Assembly: GCA_036426205.1 (NCBI GenBank)
Contig: CM071571.1
Coordinates: 115,196,244-115,260,243 of the forward strand
Origin: Ascaphus truei
Lineage: Eukaryota > Chordata > Amphibia > Anura > Ascaphidae
DNA length: 64,000 nucleotides
Direction: 5' to 3'
Notes under the pieces: model-generated
Databases searched by the model: none
Seen by the model: the letters and a program-made list of their open reading frames with translations, nothing else
Told to the model about the DNA's origin: nothing
Program-made: the position numbers and the translations under genes
Shown: piece after piece, positions 26,797 through 34,199 of the stretch
Numbering within the stretch: position 1 is the stretch's first letter
Layout: each line of letters starts with the position of its first letter

Positions 26797-29700
26797 GTTG
26801 ACAAATCACCAAAAAATCTACTCGCCACACAAAAAAATCTACTCGCCACCTAGTACCAAACGTGTGCTGCTTGGGCCAATATTTACTCGCCCGGGGGTTA
26901 AATCCACTCACACGGGCGAGCAAATGTATAGGTTTGTCGAACACTGTATATATATATATACAGTGGCGACACACTTTATTCTCGCTCGGCTAGTCCCGCG
27001 AATTCGGGTATACTCGGGTGTATTGAGGTTTGTGATCGTTTTCTGCCGGAGTGTATAGCGTTATTTTCCCGGCAGGGATTGAAGCAATACTGCAATGCCG
27101 TGTAAAAACACATGGGGGCGCTTGCGAGCTGTTCTCTTTGAAGCCGTCCCCTATAATGAATTGTAATGCAGTATATATATATATATATATATACTGAATA
27201 ACAACAACCCCAATAACCCCTAACATACAGTACTGTACACATACAGTACTGTATATGCACATACATAAATGATACTATGGGCCGGCGGGGGCGAGATGTG
27301 TTTGCAGCAGAGAGAGATCCGCTGCTCTCTCTCTGCGCAAACATCGGCACATTAAAAATTATTTTAAATACATTTTTATTTATATTATAGATGTGTGCAG
27401 TGGGGTCTCCGGTGACTGAACCGCATGGTTTCAGGTCCGGGGACTCCCTGCTCCCCGAGTACCAGACCCCTTTTATGATAGGTGCCTGATATCCTCTGTG
27501 TTTAAAGGTCCCGATCACGTGATCGCGGCCTGTAAACCAAGCAGAGCGAGGGATACCGGCACCCCCTAAAGGGGCCTGTATCTCGGGAGCAGGGGGTCCC
27601 CGGACCTAAAACCACAGCGGTTCTGCTCCGGAGACCCTCTGCAACCTGTACAGTATAAATAAACACCATCATCATAAACACTCGTCTTTACTCTTACCTT
27701 AGCGGCTATGCGCTGTATAAGAAGCAGCATTTCTGTATTTTTAATAATATTGTACAGTGAGCAGGGGTTCCCTGAGCCAGAAATCTAAACTCAGGGGGGC
27801 CCCCTGCTCCGTTTCAATATTTTAAAAATACAGAAATGCTGCTTCATTACCATAGCGGATAGCCGCTAAGGCAATGAAGGGGTTAACCCCCGTGCCCTGC
27901 TTTATTGTGGGGTGCGGGGGGTGGTGAAGGGGGTATTTGGCCCTTGGTGTGAGTTTTAGGAATTGCGGGGGGGTTGGCGGGTGCCTTAACCCTTCACGAC
28001 CTAGCAGTTAATACCGCTACGGTCATGAAGGGGTTAAGCCCTCCCGCTACCCCCCGCAAGCCCTAAACAAGCACCGTTGGGGCTAATACCCCTCTTCACC
28101 ACCCCCGCTACCCACAATAAAAAAAACTCACACACTGCAGCCGCCCAAAAATAAATAAATAATCTAAATAAATAATAAATAAATGACAATAAATAACATT
28201 TGAAATACATTTTTATTTATAGTGTAGATGTGGCAGGGGGTCGCCAGCTGAACCGCACTGGTTTCAGGTCGGGGACCCCCTGCTCCCCGAGATACAGCCC
28301 CCTTTATGAGGTCCGGTATCCACGCTGCGTTAAGGGCCCGTACGTGATCGCGGCCGTGTAAACCAAGCAGAGCAGAGGGATACCGGCACCCCCTAAGGGG
28401 CCTGTATCTCGGGGAGCAGGGGGTCCCCATACTAAACCACAGCGGTTCTGCTCCGAGACCCTCTGCACATTTACAGTATAAATAAAACACCACACTCAAT
28501 AAAGAATCGTTCTTTACCTTACGGCTATGTGCTATGGTAACGAAGCAGCATTTCTGCATTTTAATAATATTGTACAGTGAGCAGGGGTGTTCCCTGACAG
28601 AAATTAATGCTCAGGGGCCCCCTGCTCCTGCTCATATTATTTAAAAATACAGAATCTGAACAAATTTAATACCTAAATAATAGTAACTGATTTCAGTCAG
28701 AGGTAAATATACCTTAAGGAAGAGTGTCAAAACAAAGCCAGGAAGTTTGTAATGTTCAGTAAACATTAAAGCACCCAATGGAAAAGGACCGATTTTATTA
28801 GTGAAAATCATCATCATCATCATCATCAATATTGTCTTGCTTCTCCAAATACGCTCCATCCCACCTTCATTCCCCTATTGGTTTCATTCAAAAGGTTCCC
28901 ATTCATTGTTATTTGCCAGCCAAGGTAGACAGTTTTAGATTTCTTCTAGTTCTACCAGTATTCCCTTTATTTTGATCTTTGCAAACTTGACACATTTGTT
29001 AAACATCACTTTGGTCTTGCCGAGATCCATATGGAAACCCACATTCTTACTTGCTTCGGCGAGTTCTCCAATTTGTTGCTGGTGGCAAAAATAATAATAT
29101 CATCTGTAAATCGTAGCAGACTCAAATAGTCACTGTTCAATCTGAATCCTTTTTCTCCCCTATCTAATGTCTTCAACAATTCTTCAGGTGTTGCTGTGAA
29201 AAGCTTTGGCGACATGGTGTCTCCCAGCCACACTCCCTTGCTGATCCTTGTCTTGCTGGTATCTTCAAGCAAACAAATGATTGGTGTGGCTTTTTGTAAG
29301 TGTTCTTTATAATATCCACATATGCTTCTTGAACACGGTCTTCTTAATGCATATAGGACTGCTGAGGTATAGACAGAATCAAAATATACAAACATTTTTA
29401 TAATCTAAAAATTCTAAGGAGTGGTAGATGGTATTCATATTTTAAGGAAATCAATTCTTGCCAGACTTTGATATGGTCCATTGTGCTGTACCACTGTGAA
29501 ATCCCATGTATTCTCTAGGCTGGGAAAAGTACAGGGTTTATTGCAGCCGATTAGCGAGAACCTTCGTAAAAAAAAAAAAATCTTGTAAGCAATTGGAAGT
29601 AGACTGATTGGTCTTTAGTTCTTGAGGTCTTCTTTGTGTCCTTCCTTGTGGATGCGGATAACTATGGCATTACTCCATGGTTTTGGAATTTTCCTGTTCA

Positions 29701-31511
29701 TCAAGCATAGAGTTTTGCAAGGATTTTAATCTATTTCTGCCAAATTTTCTTTCAACATTTCAGTTGTAATTCCATCTCCCTCGGGAGCCTTCCTATTCTG
29801 CATGGATTTTTGCTTTTGCAACTGGTGGTTTCTTGTCGCTTGTCCTCTGATGGATTATGTCATGTGTTATCAGTGTTCGTGTACAATTTCATGTTTAAAT
29901 TTTCAACTCTTTTTATGAGAAGTCTTCTATTGTTGATCCAGTGTCTTGTTTGAGTGCAATCATTTGTTTCTTCCAAACCAAAAGTCATTGCTTTGTCTTC
30001 AAGTTTGTGTTATCTTCAATAATCTTTTTCACCATTTCACAGTTCAATTCTCGTACATCTTCAGTTATAGGTTTCCAGATTGTCTTGCACAGCTCTGCAT
30101 ATTCAATTCTTTGTCTTGCGCCTTGAGAGAGATTTAGTTTTTTCTATTTTTTTGAAGTGGAGTATTAATATTGGCCCACCATTTTCTTTTCCCATTCACT
30201 TTTGTCCACATATTTTCACCATTTTTATCTATATATGTTTCTGGGACTTGTATTTCACTAGTACCACACAGATGTAATAGTTCCCTTCCAAAGTATGTGA
30301 ATATATCCCCTGAGGTGTTACACCATGTATTTTAAGTGTTCATTATTTTCACATGTAACCATTGCACGTGATCCTGAAAATCCTGACTGATAAGTCTGCT
30401 AGCTGATACTGGGTTTGACTATATATAATTTTTCATTTCAGTCCTCAGTGCCTGACAAGTTGTTGATTTGGGACTCTTGTATTACTGTTTTTAAAGAAAG
30501 TCAGTGGACTTTATAGGCAGCTGTATTGAACTATATACCGTATTATGCACTTTAAATATTGAATATTTTTTTATATCAGTATTGCACAATTGTATAACTA
30601 TTTTTTTGCATATAGGTTCACACTATTACACCATTAAATTAGATACTATTGAGAGTTGCGCTCAGCACCTGGTGTGGGTCACACATACACATACATATAT
30701 AACTGTATATTGTCTAGGTCCCAATTTACAATCCTATGCAAATGTATTGTATATAATGTATACCCTGTTCATTTATGTAACTATATTTGTAACCATGTAC
30801 TATTTGTCATATTAACTATGTCCAGGACATACTTGAAAACGAGAGGTAACTCTCAATGTTACTTCCTGGTAAAACATTTTATAAATAAAAAATACAGCAT
30901 CAACTGGCAATCACAGGAAAAAGAAAAAAAATCTGCTGGATTTTTGTATTTTCTATTTTGCACCAAGAAAAACAAAGCAGTACAAAATTGACACAAGAGA
31001 AATTATCATTTGAAATAAATAGGAGTTTTTGATTGCAACAGATTTAATCTCTGAAACAAATGGTGGGTAAATAACCAGAATTTTCCATGTGTTACATAGC
31101 TCTTTGAAGAAAACCACAATTCTCCATAGCATTCATGAAGTATGAACATAAACTCTTTCTTGCAATGCCAATCCAGTTACGCAAAACCATTTGTGTGCAT
31201 ACAAACCTTCATCAGTGACTGTGTAATTCGAAAAAGCTGAATGAGGTTTTCAGGGGTTTCATCTTTCAAATCTATGCTTTTGACCTATTCAAAACCAAAA
31301 CAATGTTAGTTTTTAATTTGGAATGCACACTCAGCAGATAATCAAGTCAGGATGCAGCAGGTAGGGTACTGCTTATTGTGTTTAAAACGATAAACTAAAA
31401 TCAACATACCAGCGATACGGAATTTAGCATTTTGTCTGCTAATTTTTCGTGACTAGGAAGGACATCTGGGTCAACTTTCATGAGCTTCCCCCAATCCAAT
31501 GCAGGCGGCAT
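5112..31511 (-). CDS. CEP290: CEP290, 5' coding part (exons 2-18, split gene)
   Basis: CEP290 is a very long coiled-coil protein of centriolar satellites and the ciliary transition zone, where it links the microtubule doublets to the membrane and gates protein entry; loss in humans causes Joubert, Meckel and Leber congenital amaurosis diseases. Seventeen coding exons on the minus strand encode the first 606 residues of a protein that is about 2,480 residues in mammals. The start (MPPALDW...MKVDPD) and heptad-rich stretches such as [27 protein letters not shown] and [16 protein letters not shown] match the vertebrate protein. Every exon has AG/GT borders and phases add up without gaps. Running exon lengths equal my recollection of the human exons except that exon 9 is one codon shorter, exon 14 one codon longer and exon 18 two codons shorter. 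The 3' exons lie outside the window. Confidence 0.97.
5219..7163. other. CEP290 intron 17
   Basis: AT-rich intron with a CA microsatellite but no exon or clear transposon. A GC-richer block near 6,290-6,600 may be an old repeat; I cannot classify it. Confidence 0.5.
6918..6947. repeat. (CA)n microsatellite
   Basis: About 15 uninterrupted CA units in CEP290 intron 17. Confidence 0.95.
7164..7251 (-). CDS. CEP290: CEP290 exon 17
   Basis: 88 nt, coding [20 protein letters not shown]... and ending in a split Gly. Acceptor CAG, donor GTAGGA. A strongly charged coiled-coil segment; its length equals the human exon. Confidence 0.95.
7430..7640. repeat. Copy of a dispersed GGGGGTCC-type repeat
   Basis: Contains GCAGGGGGTCCTGGGAGC and a TTCCCGAGATGCTTACCTC-like block. 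Related blocks recur near 16.5-16.9 kb, 27.3-28.6 kb, 57.9-58.2 kb and 62.9-63.3 kb. No superfamily can be assigned from what I see. Confidence 0.45.
8102..8118. repeat. Poly-G tract
   Basis: A G-rich homopolymer interrupted by a single T, inside the LINE remnant; likely to be unstable or poorly sequenced. Confidence 0.7.
8799..9465. mobile_element. Composite of two GC-rich Harbinger-like MITEs
   Basis: A GC-rich block is inserted in an AT-rich LINE and flanked on both sides by TTA (8,796-8,798 and 9,466-9,468), the 3 bp duplication typical of PIF/Harbinger elements. The outer part runs to about 9,197. An inner palindromic element (about 9,198-9,465) has ends GGCTGCGTGTATAGTG and the complement of GGCTGCGCTTATAGTT. 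The same end signature recurs at 20.0, 35.5 and 55.5 kb. No coding capacity. Confidence 0.65.
10526..10776. mobile_element. GC-rich MITE with short AGGGCCCCG-type ends
   Basis: The left end reads AGGGCCCCGGAAATGC and the right end is roughly its complement (GCGGGGCCTTGC). The interior is GC-rich, with two perfect or near-perfect CGCATGCGC palindromes. It sits at the upstream edge of the Tx1-like LINE remnant. Class uncertain. Confidence 0.5.
10777..11318. other. Mixed repeat sequence with an AT microsatellite
   Basis: An (AT)n stretch at about 10,970-11,013 lies between GC-rich blocks that look repeat-derived but show no ends I can define. No exon of CEP290 is present. Confidence 0.4.
11452..11694 (+). 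pseudogene. DIRS reverse transcriptase fragment
   Basis: 80 codons with [22 protein letters not shown], then [12 protein letters not shown], where DD is the metal-binding pair of the polymerase. Coding continues in other frames on both sides, so the gene is broken. The motif wording is closer to DIRS than to Gypsy or LINE RTs. Confidence 0.8.
12378..12414. repeat. (TA)n microsatellite
   Basis: About 18 TA units within the DIRS RNase H remnant. Confidence 0.95.
13296..13905 (+). pseudogene. DIRS tyrosine recombinase remnant
   Basis: The N-proximal part has [14 protein letters not shown], which contains the first catalytic Arg. After a frame change near 13,700 the sequence reads KAHSTRSM, the H-x2-R box, and later [18 protein letters not shown], the normal end of these enzymes. 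The region holding the nucleophilic Tyr is degraded by frame changes, so I cannot place it. Confidence 0.75.
14026..14309. repeat. DIRS 3' end: 58 bp inverted complementary repeats
   Basis: The segments 14,026-14,083 and 14,252-14,309 are inverted copies of one another, starting GTTTCACAATCTTAC and ending with its complement, separated by 168 bp. DIRS elements need such complementary regions to make circular intermediates. The outer copy marks the right edge of the element. Confidence 0.8.
14359..14459 (-). CDS. CEP290: CEP290 exon 16
   Basis: 101 nt; after a split Gly it reads [14 protein letters not shown]... and ends ...AENQILLKE. Donor GTAAGC, acceptor CAG. One of the best-conserved stretches of the protein. 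The donor lies 49 bp from the DIRS edge. Confidence 0.97.
14460..15121. other. CEP290 intron 15, nothing recognised
   Basis: AT-rich, no repeat ends or exons seen. Confidence 0.5.
15122..15284 (-). CDS. CEP290: CEP290 exon 15
   Basis: 163 nt coding [16 protein letters not shown]... and ...[22 protein letters not shown]. Donor GTATGC, acceptor AAG. Length equals the human exon; a clear coiled-coil segment with IRDREIE. Confidence 0.97.
15285..16100. other. CEP290 intron 14, 3' part
   Basis: Unremarkable intron sequence with no repeat boundary that I can support. Confidence 0.4.
16101..16980. repeat. GC-richer dispersed repeat in CEP290 intron 14
   Basis: Contains CCCCTTCATTATCTTAGCGG and a GGTCTCCAG...CAGGTCC palindrome-like block similar to the units at 27.3-28.6 kb, so probably an older member of that family. 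An open frame in it has no recognisable product. Confidence 0.45.
17135..17307 (-). CDS. CEP290: CEP290 exon 14
   Basis: 173 nt. After a split Gly: [45 protein letters not shown]..., ending ...RRMRDYET. Donor GTACTG, acceptor TAG. One codon longer than the human exon as I recall it, which offsets the codon missing from exon 9. Confidence 0.95.
17501..17624 (-). CDS. CEP290: CEP290 exon 13
   Basis: 124 nt; [20 protein letters not shown]... to ...QLQKDK plus a split Gly. Donor GTAATT, acceptor CAG. Length equals the human exon. Confidence 0.97.
17947..18821 (+). mobile_element. Solo LTR with 5 bp target duplication
   Basis: An 875 bp unit starts TGTGACG and ends CGTGACA, with TGCAA directly repeated on both sides (17,942-17,946 and 18,822-18,826). 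TG...CA ends, a 5 bp duplication, a TATA box (CTATATAAGG) near the middle and no coding sequence are the marks of a single LTR left after recombination between the two ends of a retroelement. Whether it came from a Gypsy element or an endogenous retrovirus cannot be told from the LTR alone. It lies in CEP290 intron 12, antisense. Confidence 0.8.
18335..18344 (+). promoter_or_regulatory. TATA box of the solo LTR
   Basis: CTATATAAGG lies about 390 bp into the LTR, a usual place for the U3 promoter. It could in principle drive antisense transcription in CEP290. Confidence 0.5.
19156..19443. repeat. 288 bp foldback element
   Basis: Two imperfect inverted arms of about 140 bp, both starting GATGCAGC at the outside, meet near 19,300. 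Any open frames on the two strands are mirror images of each other. It looks like a MITE-type foldback with no evident target duplication. Confidence 0.75.
19742..19851. repeat. Hairpin with 44 bp nearly perfect arms
   Basis: GAACAAAGTGGAGGATCC at the left is mirrored at the right with one or so differences over 44 bp and a loop of about 22 bp. It could form a stable cruciform or RNA stem. Confidence 0.85.
20021..20370. mobile_element. Harbinger-like MITE with TTA duplication
   Basis: 350 bp, GC-rich, flanked by TTA on both sides. The ends are GGCTAAGATTATAGTAGG and the complement of GGCCGTGATTATAGTGAG, which match well. TTA target duplications and GG...CC ends suit PIF/Harbinger elements. 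In CEP290 intron 12. Confidence 0.75.
20422..20544 (-). CDS. CEP290: CEP290 exon 12
   Basis: 123 nt; [20 protein letters not shown]... to ...[12 protein letters not shown]. Donor GTAACT, acceptor CAG. Confidence 0.97.
20632..20721 (-). CDS. CEP290: CEP290 exon 11
   Basis: 90 nt; [20 protein letters not shown]... to ...NAKVEEWK. The NEEDDP stretch is a hallmark of this exon. Donor GTATAC, acceptor CAG. Confidence 0.97.
20722..21112. other. CEP290 intron 10
   Basis: AT-rich short intron with no element seen. Confidence 0.5.
21113..21295 (-). CDS. CEP290: CEP290 exon 10
   Basis: 183 nt; [20 protein letters not shown]... through [14 protein letters not shown] to ...EKEQYRLQ. Donor GTGATA, acceptor TAG. 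Very strongly conserved. Confidence 0.98.
21449..21638. repeat. Foldback repeat containing a hammerhead-like core
   Basis: The outer arms (a GAGAGAGAAGAGGAGG-type purine run then GGTATGATGG on the left) are mirrored on the right, giving an inverted repeat of about 190 bp. An inner pairing CCAACAAGTAGTT / AACTACTTGTTGG flanks the hammerhead-like core. In CEP290 intron 9. Confidence 0.7.
21525..21556 (+). ncRNA. Degenerate hammerhead-like ribozyme core
   Basis: UUGAUGA (first C changed to U), extra A, stem II GGACC/GGUUC (one G-U pair) with a 6 nt loop, GAA, then AACU and U. The layout is that of the other three copies in the window, but the C3 change and the non-palindromic helix III suggest it is inactive. 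Confidence 0.3.
21840..21864. repeat. (AT)n microsatellite
   Basis: About 10 AT units directly upstream of the hammerhead-like element. Confidence 0.9.
21876..21912 (+). ncRNA. Hammerhead-like ribozyme motif in a dispersed repeat
   Basis: Order: GAC, CUGAAGA, extra A, stem II GAGAG/CUCUC with loop GAUAA, GAA, AGCU, U, GUC. CUGANGA and GAA are the invariant hammerhead core; AGCU is a palindrome that could form helix III between two molecules, as in minimal dimeric hammerheads; GAC/GUC would start stem I. The cleavage point would follow U21,909. The repeat carrying it continues to a GGAGTGCGCCC and pyrimidine tail near 22,020-22,045. No activity is shown. Confidence 0.4.
22183..22332 (-). CDS. 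CEP290: CEP290 exon 9
   Basis: 150 nt; [20 protein letters not shown]... to ...[12 protein letters not shown]. Donor GTCAGG, acceptor TAG. One codon shorter than the human exon as I recall it (the RRGED stretch reads RGEG). Confidence 0.97.
22469..22489 (-). CDS. CEP290: CEP290 exon 8, a 21 nt microexon
   Basis: Seven codons, KKALKKK, between a GAG acceptor and a GTGAGG donor. The length equals the human exon 8 (NKRLKKK) and the phase is 0 at both ends, so skipping it would keep the frame. It was found by phase and position, being far too short to see as an open frame. Confidence 0.9.
22950..23003 (-). CDS. CEP290: CEP290 exon 7
   Basis: 54 nt coding [18 protein letters not shown]. Acceptor CAG, donor GTTGGT. 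Phase 0 at both ends. Confidence 0.97.
23004..24137. other. CEP290 intron 6
   Basis: AT-rich with no recognised element. Confidence 0.5.
24138..24281 (-). CDS. CEP290: CEP290 exon 6
   Basis: 144 nt; [20 protein letters not shown]... to ...[10 protein letters not shown]. Donor GTAAGT (consensus), acceptor CAG. Highly conserved coiled coil. Confidence 0.98.
24282..25552. other. CEP290 intron 5 with repeats
   Basis: Holds a CA microsatellite, a GC-rich block (about 24,690-24,890) and a stretch near 25,010-25,490 with an AATAAA and a TGTGTGTTCTC end that could be retroelement-derived. None of the edges can be fixed. Confidence 0.4.
24631..24660. repeat. (CA)n microsatellite
   Basis: Fifteen AC units flanked by ATAC repeats. 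Confidence 0.95.
25553..25599 (-). CDS. CEP290: CEP290 exon 5
   Basis: 47 nt; completes the split Glu and codes [16 protein letters not shown]. Acceptor CAG, donor GTTTGT. Confidence 0.95.
25600..26321. other. CEP290 intron 4
   Basis: AT-rich, no element recognised. Confidence 0.5.
26322..26391 (-). CDS. CEP290: CEP290 exon 4
   Basis: 70 nt; [20 protein letters not shown]... ending with one base of a split codon. Acceptor TAG, donor GTAGGT. Confidence 0.97.
26743..26793. repeat. (AC)n(AT)n microsatellite
   Basis: Seven AC units followed by about 18 AT units. Next to it are copies of an ATCTACTCGCCAC motif (26,817-26,848). Confidence 0.95.
26794..27280. repeat. Unclassified repeats with short palindromes
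   Basis: Includes ACTGTATATATATATACAGT (a palindrome), a second TA run near 27,172-27,194, and GGCGAG-rich blocks. No protein or defined ends. Confidence 0.4.
27340..28645. repeat. Two direct copies of a palindrome-containing repeat
   Basis: Unit 1 (about 27,340-27,815) and unit 2 (about 28,180-28,645) are clearly homologous in the same orientation, about 835 bp apart. Each contains an inverted pair (GGTTTCAGGTCCGGGGAC... and its complement near CAGGGGGTCCCCGGACCT). The spacer holds its own GC-rich inverted repeat around 27,860-28,110. Looks like a MITE-derived tandem pair in CEP290 intron 3. Confidence 0.65.
28660..28828. repeat. Repeat copy A with (ATC)n end
   Basis: About 150 bp plus seven ATC units, almost identical to 32,761-32,957. 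It adjoins the 3' tail of the RTE LINE. Confidence 0.85.
28808..30300 (-). mobile_element. RTE-like non-LTR retrotransposon remnant
   Basis: On the minus strand there is an RKAPG motif near 29,800, then [20 protein letters not shown], then [10 protein letters not shown], where DD is the polymerase metal-binding pair. The wording and order match the RT of the RTE clade, which also tends to end in short tandem repeats; here (GAT)n on the minus strand. The 5' end is indistinct. Many stops. Same strand as CEP290, in intron 3. Confidence 0.75.
29006..29395 (-). pseudogene. RTE reverse transcriptase fragment
   Basis: 129 codons covering the [13 protein letters not shown] and [13 protein letters not shown] boxes, which form the palm domain. 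The frame breaks on both sides. Confidence 0.75.
30500..30895 (+). repeat. Non-LTR retroposon 3' end with GAGAG-GTAA-CTCTC hairpin
   Basis: It ends with a small hairpin with a GNRA-type loop, then ACTTCCTGGTAAAACATTTT and an A-rich tail. The same tail recurs at 58,917-58,980. A conserved 3' hairpin suits template recognition by a LINE reverse transcriptase. Confidence 0.55.
31207..31284 (-). CDS. CEP290: CEP290 exon 3
   Basis: 78 nt; [20 protein letters not shown]... ending TQSLMK. Acceptor TAG, donor GTTTGT. Length equals the human exon. Confidence 0.98.
31410..31511 (-). CDS. CEP290: CEP290 exon 2, first coding exon
   Basis: 102 nt from the [23 protein letters not shown]... to ...NSVSL, then GTATGT. 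The length from ATG to donor equals the human exon exactly, and MPP...MKVDPD is the conserved N-terminus, which fixes the start. An acceptor AG lies 8-16 bases upstream of the ATG, so the exon has a short 5' untranslated part. Confidence 0.98.
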
Positions 31512-32902
31512 TTTTGAAGTCTTTCCTCCCAGACAAAATTGAAAACAAAAAGGTCAATATATACGTTAATAACATATATAGGAGAAACAGTTTTATATAG
31601 CATTCCATCCATGCAAGGGGATACAACATGATAATCTAAGAAATATGCACCGCAATGACAAAGTGACCGACATCACTGGTTGACAAACAAGACTATCTGC
31701 AGATGTTTGTCCATAGTATGGGTCAGTCATGTGGTCAGACCAGACGGGATTTAAAGGATCTGACAAACCCATCTTCCATTAAGCCCATTCAAAATGTTTT
31801 ACAGGATGTATTCTATTTCTCCTCAGTACAAAGTTAATATTGGCTTCTACGATGTTTACTAAGTGGTTGTGAATTAGTGTCTCCTACTTCACTGCAATAA
31901 TATCTTGAAAACCTTGTAAGAATAAAGAGAAATTTACACTTTTACGTGTGGAATGTGGGCTGGAAATTGTCCTATTAGCGTTGCTACAGTATCAAAAAGT
32001 GCAAGGTGTGCATATATACACACCTACAGGATCCTGATGAAGTGAGCAAAAACCCAACATCACGTGAGTTAATAAAATGCTTTTGTATTTAAGAATCAGT
32101 AATAAATACTGCAAGGAAGCAATATTGGACTTTAAGAAAACACTTCAACTGCAAATCTACAATAGAAATCTGCATACACACAAAAAAAGCATGTATTCTT
32201 CCCTCCAAACGCAATGCTCAGTTTGGTCGGAAAGAAACACCTGCTATCCAGTCATCAGCTAAGAATAACAACCACCCAAATAGTATACTAAGGAAAACCA
32301 CTGCTTTCTCCAGCAGCAAAATGAAAGGAAAAAAACAAAAAAAGGAGCACAAAGAGCAAGATACAGATTGTACATAAAAATGTTTCTCTAACCAATAAAA
32401 ATGTATACAATATGTCAACAGAATTCATATAAAAGCATTTCCCCTTAATTAAATTATGCAAGATAAACCATTGTAATCCCAGATGCACTAAAAGCAAACA
32501 GATGAATAGTCACACAGGGATATGTAAGTAGGGTGGCCACCTGTCTCTCTAATACCATGGACAGCGCATTCCCTGCATGAATATTGCTGGTACAGCCAGG
32601 GGAAGCCATGTGTTGGAAGATATCGCACCACTGGGCTGGATATTTCCAACTGACTGAAACAATTTACAAAGCCAGCGTATGTTTCCATACATTTGTCCTC
32701 ACTATGTACAACATGTTTAGTAGATATGTGCTACAAAAAAAACATTTCTTCAAACAACTAACAAATTAAATACCTAAATAGATTAACTGATGTCAGTCAG
32801 AGGTAAATATACCTTAAGGAAGAGTGTCAAAACAAAGCCAGGAAGCTTGTAATGTTCAGTAAACATTAAAGCACCCAATGGAAAAGGACCGATTTTATTA
32901 GT

Positions 32903-32957
<55 letters not shown>

Positions 32958-33419
32958 TAAGAGTGACCCTATTAATAAACTCCAAATCAGTGAGAGTTGG
33001 CAGGTCTGTAATTACTACTTCGCCATGAAAATTAAAGAGCATATACTTAGCAAATATATTATCCATAATATGACCTCCGTGTGCTCGCAGGTAAGAGAGA
33101 GGGGATGTGTGAGGGGTGTATTAGGGGAGGAGAGGTGTTTAGCTGGTGTGTGTGTCTGTGTGAATGTATTATGCTGTCACGCATATTGTGCGGTGTTAGT
33201 GTGTCTGTGATATGTGTGTTGGTATATCCGTGGCATATAATATCAGTTAGTAGCAACTCTGCGCACCCTTCCCGGACAGGTTTACTCGGCGGACACACCG
33301 TGTGGAGGAGGATCCCCAGCGATCTGTATGAACCCGGCGAATAGCTCTCCGGCTGCCGGTGTTTCTATGCCCGCAGCATCCTCGCGCACCGGACTCCGCT
33401 CCTCTAACCTGCCACTCAC
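31512..33419. other. CEP290 intron 1
   Basis: Repeat-bearing intron. A degenerate CTGATGAAG block at 32,034 lacks the rest of the hammerhead-like core. The second copy of the (ATC)n repeat is here. Nothing codes. Confidence 0.5.
32761..32957. repeat. Repeat copy B with long (ATC)n end
   Basis: Nearly identical to 28,660-28,828 but with about 16 ATC units and no RTE sequence after them. It lies on the other side of exons 2 and 3. Confidence 0.85.
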
Positions 33420-33560
33420 CAGTGCCACTCTTGCATCACTTGGGGGTAGCACCACCCGCGTTGCTAGGAGACGCGTTTAAACATCCAGCGCCCAGACAGG
33501 CGGCAAATCTAATCCCAAAGAGTTTAGCAACGGAAGTTGTGGAGCGTTCCACACCTCGCT
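33420..33560 (-). other. CEP290: Putative CEP290 noncoding exon 1
   Basis: A GTGGCACTG|GTGAGT donor on the minus strand follows a CG-rich stretch. Human CEP290 has a noncoding first exon in the same place. The upstream edge is a guess. A weaker alternative donor (GTAAAC) lies near 33,277. Confidence 0.45.
33460..33472. promoter_or_regulatory. RFX X-box at the CEP290 promoter
   Basis: GTTGCT-A-GGAGAC fits the X-box rule RYYRYY N(1-3) RRNRAC at every position. RFX factors bind X-boxes to switch on ciliary genes, and CEP290 is one. It lies about 40 bp upstream of the putative exon 1 donor, within a CG-rich stretch. Confidence 0.65.
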
Positions 33561-34199
33561 TTAGATAACAGACCACGCCCCGTATGACAGACCAGACTGG
33601 CTGATAACTGCACTACATGCCAAGCATGGAACCTCTGATCAGACGGCATCCACCATAAACATTCACTGGGAAGAGACGCATCATTGTTTCGGTTAAATAT
33701 GGAGGTTTTCACATCGTTGTCAGAATTCGCCTGCTTTCTTCATGTCAATGCGTTTATGGACATTGCCAAATCGCTCATTTGAATTTTTTTTTAACCTAGA
33801 GCTTTATCAAGACACAGAGTTGTAGTTAAATGCATTAGATGCCCATCCACAACTGAATGAGCTGAATGGTATTTGTGATCCAGGTATCAAGGAAACCTTT
33901 TTATTATTCACAAAGATTTTTTTTAATGTATTCTGTGGTAAATTATAATCAAATCCCATTAGTTACGGTTTATACCACTTTGGTTTTTTTCCACACATTA
34001 ACGTTGTCGTCTGAACTTCCAATGAACCAAAACAGCCCTGAGTTTGAGAACCCGTCAGAATACGTCTATGGAATTAATTGTATTTGACACTCGGGGGTCT
34101 TTGTGACAGTTTTCCAGTTGCAAAAGTGGAGCACAAAACAGCAGATTTATTAAACAAAAGAAATGCCCCTAAAAGCTGTGTGACTGGTGTACTCTGATA

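Noticed and set aside
26976..27518. 180-codon minus-strand open frame in CEP290 intron 3
   Set aside because: Spans microsatellite and unrelated repeat blocks; no domain, composition follows the repeats.
32031..32060. Possible fifth hammerhead-like core (CTGATGAAGTGAG)
   Set aside because: The GAAA box and 3' strand of stem II are missing.
33059..33091. Strong plus-strand donor (CGCAG|GTAAGAG) that might end an upstream TMTC3 exon
   Set aside because: It lies on the wrong side of the CEP290 promoter with no CpG-rich start nearby; one splice-like word is not enough.
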